This document shows, piece after piece, positions 63,292 to 64,000 of a DNA stretch of 64,000 nucleotides (position 1 is its first letter; every line of letters begins with the position of its first letter). The position numbers were made by a program, and so were the translations under genes. The notes beneath the pieces were generated by a model that did no database searches, was not told where the DNA came from, and saw only the letters and a list, made by a program, of their open reading frames with translations. Source of the stretch: Gymnorhina tibicen (lineage: Eukaryota; Chordata; Aves; Passeriformes; Artamidae); the NCBI GenBank assembly GCA_013399875.1, contig VXAZ01000263.1, positions 2,233,262 to 2,297,261 of the forward strand, in the 5' to 3' direction.

Positions 63292-64000
63292 GTAAAACAC
63301 TGTCATTGCCACTTTTAGCCCAGCTACTGTGATCAGCACAACTCTGCTGGCAACTCTCAGCTGAGCAAGGATGAACAGGGACTTGGGAGCCAGTTTTGCT
63401 GACAGCTGTTTCATTTTACAGAAATTTAATTGACCTTGCACTGTGCGTACCTGATGGGACAGGCAGGAGAAATGCAGTGAGAGAAGTTCCAAGTAGTGCA
63501 TTGACCTTGAGATTATTTAATCTGATTCACTGAAGTTTGAGGCCAGTTTTTAATAGCAAAACTGAGAATAATAAGGAAGTCTCAGAATTTTTTTTTTCTC
63601 TGACCTCATCTCTACCCCTCTTCTCCCTTCCTCCGAAAGAAAAATGGCAATTAAGAAAAGTCTCAAGATGTGCCCAACACACTTGGCATTTTAATTGGCA
63701 TCAAATATGTTTCAATCTACTGAATTTAGAGGTGGGAACCCTGAGAAATATTTTCCCCTGGCATTAATGTACACTGATCAGTACAATTTAATAACCAGTA
63801 AATAAAAATACCACTTGAAAAGCAGTCTGAAATTAATCCATCATAGCACACCCAAACTGAGTGAACTATGCCCACCTACAGAATAATGACAAGCACGTAA
63901 TTTTCCTGTAACATACCTGAAGCTAGAAAGAGAGCAGAACAAATATAAAACCTGTTTCCGCAGCGTACTGAGCTTTTTCTTAAAAATTGGAAAACAGAGG

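Larger units (their letters stand above)
57183..64000. other. Non-coding stretch to the window end
   Basis: No named gene. The plus strand at 57282-57480 has an acceptor (TTGTTTTTAG) followed by 66 open codons including a serine run (RSSSSSERL) and seven CpGs in about 140 bases; it could be a terminal exon. A 41-base plus-strand unit at 60165-60205 has very good acceptor and donor sites (CCCCAAATTCCTAG, AAG-GTGAGA). The exon candidates at 60888 and 63158 are listed separately. Confidence 0.6.

Noticed and set aside
1..64000. Bacterial operons, CRISPR arrays, toxin systems, rRNA, tRNA genes or known microRNA hairpins
   Set aside because: None seen. The sequence is vertebrate-type non-coding DNA, and the only tRNA-like match is the SINE head.

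Overview
This is eukaryotic, vertebrate-type DNA: AT-rich, CpG-poor, with no operon-like packing, no long open reading frames and many short microsatellites and homopolymer runs. The best lineage marker is a SINE at 39588-39714 on the minus strand. It has a tRNA-derived head with recognisable A and B boxes joined to a tail like the 3' end of a CR1 LINE. That architecture is known for TguSINE1 of passerine birds, so I read the window as songbird (passerine) nuclear DNA. A second, weaker CR1 3'-end remnant (31068-31121) and a possible very old MIR/CORE-SINE relic (18597-18686) fit an avian genome.

I found no gene whose product I can name. The longest open frames are under 170 codons, do not look like known families, and are the size expected by chance in 64 kb. 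The window is best described as a gene-poor intergenic or long-intron tract. I list eight segments where an open frame lies between a good 3' splice site and a usable 5' splice site. They occur on both strands, their reading phases do not link into one gene, and 64 kb of random sequence should give several such matches per strand. They are leads, not gene calls.

Layout. 1-9.4 kb: AT-rich non-coding DNA with a TAAT/octamer-rich block near 3.2-3.45 kb and a degenerate coding-like stretch on the minus strand near 6 kb. 9.49-9.55 kb: a 55-base poly-T run. 9.6-17.6 kb: non-coding, with a GATA-type palindrome at 12.65 kb and an EGF-like exon candidate at 15.7 kb. 17.6-17.95 kb: the only clear CpG cluster, a possible alternative promoter or other regulatory element. 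18-33 kb: old repeats, a short tandem duplication and splice-site candidates. 33.4-34.2 kb: a broken glycoprotein-like open frame that may be a fragment of an endogenous retrovirus envelope gene. 34-64 kb: mostly featureless non-coding DNA with the SINE, microsatellites, a 29-bp-period duplication at 43.1 kb and further exon candidates, including a CpG-rich one at 63.2 kb.

I did not see tRNA genes (apart from the SINE head), rRNA, known microRNAs, CRISPR arrays, bacterial genes, or a previously undescribed multi-gene system. The points most worth checking are the CpG cluster, the possible viral fragment, the tandem duplications and the few exon candidates.
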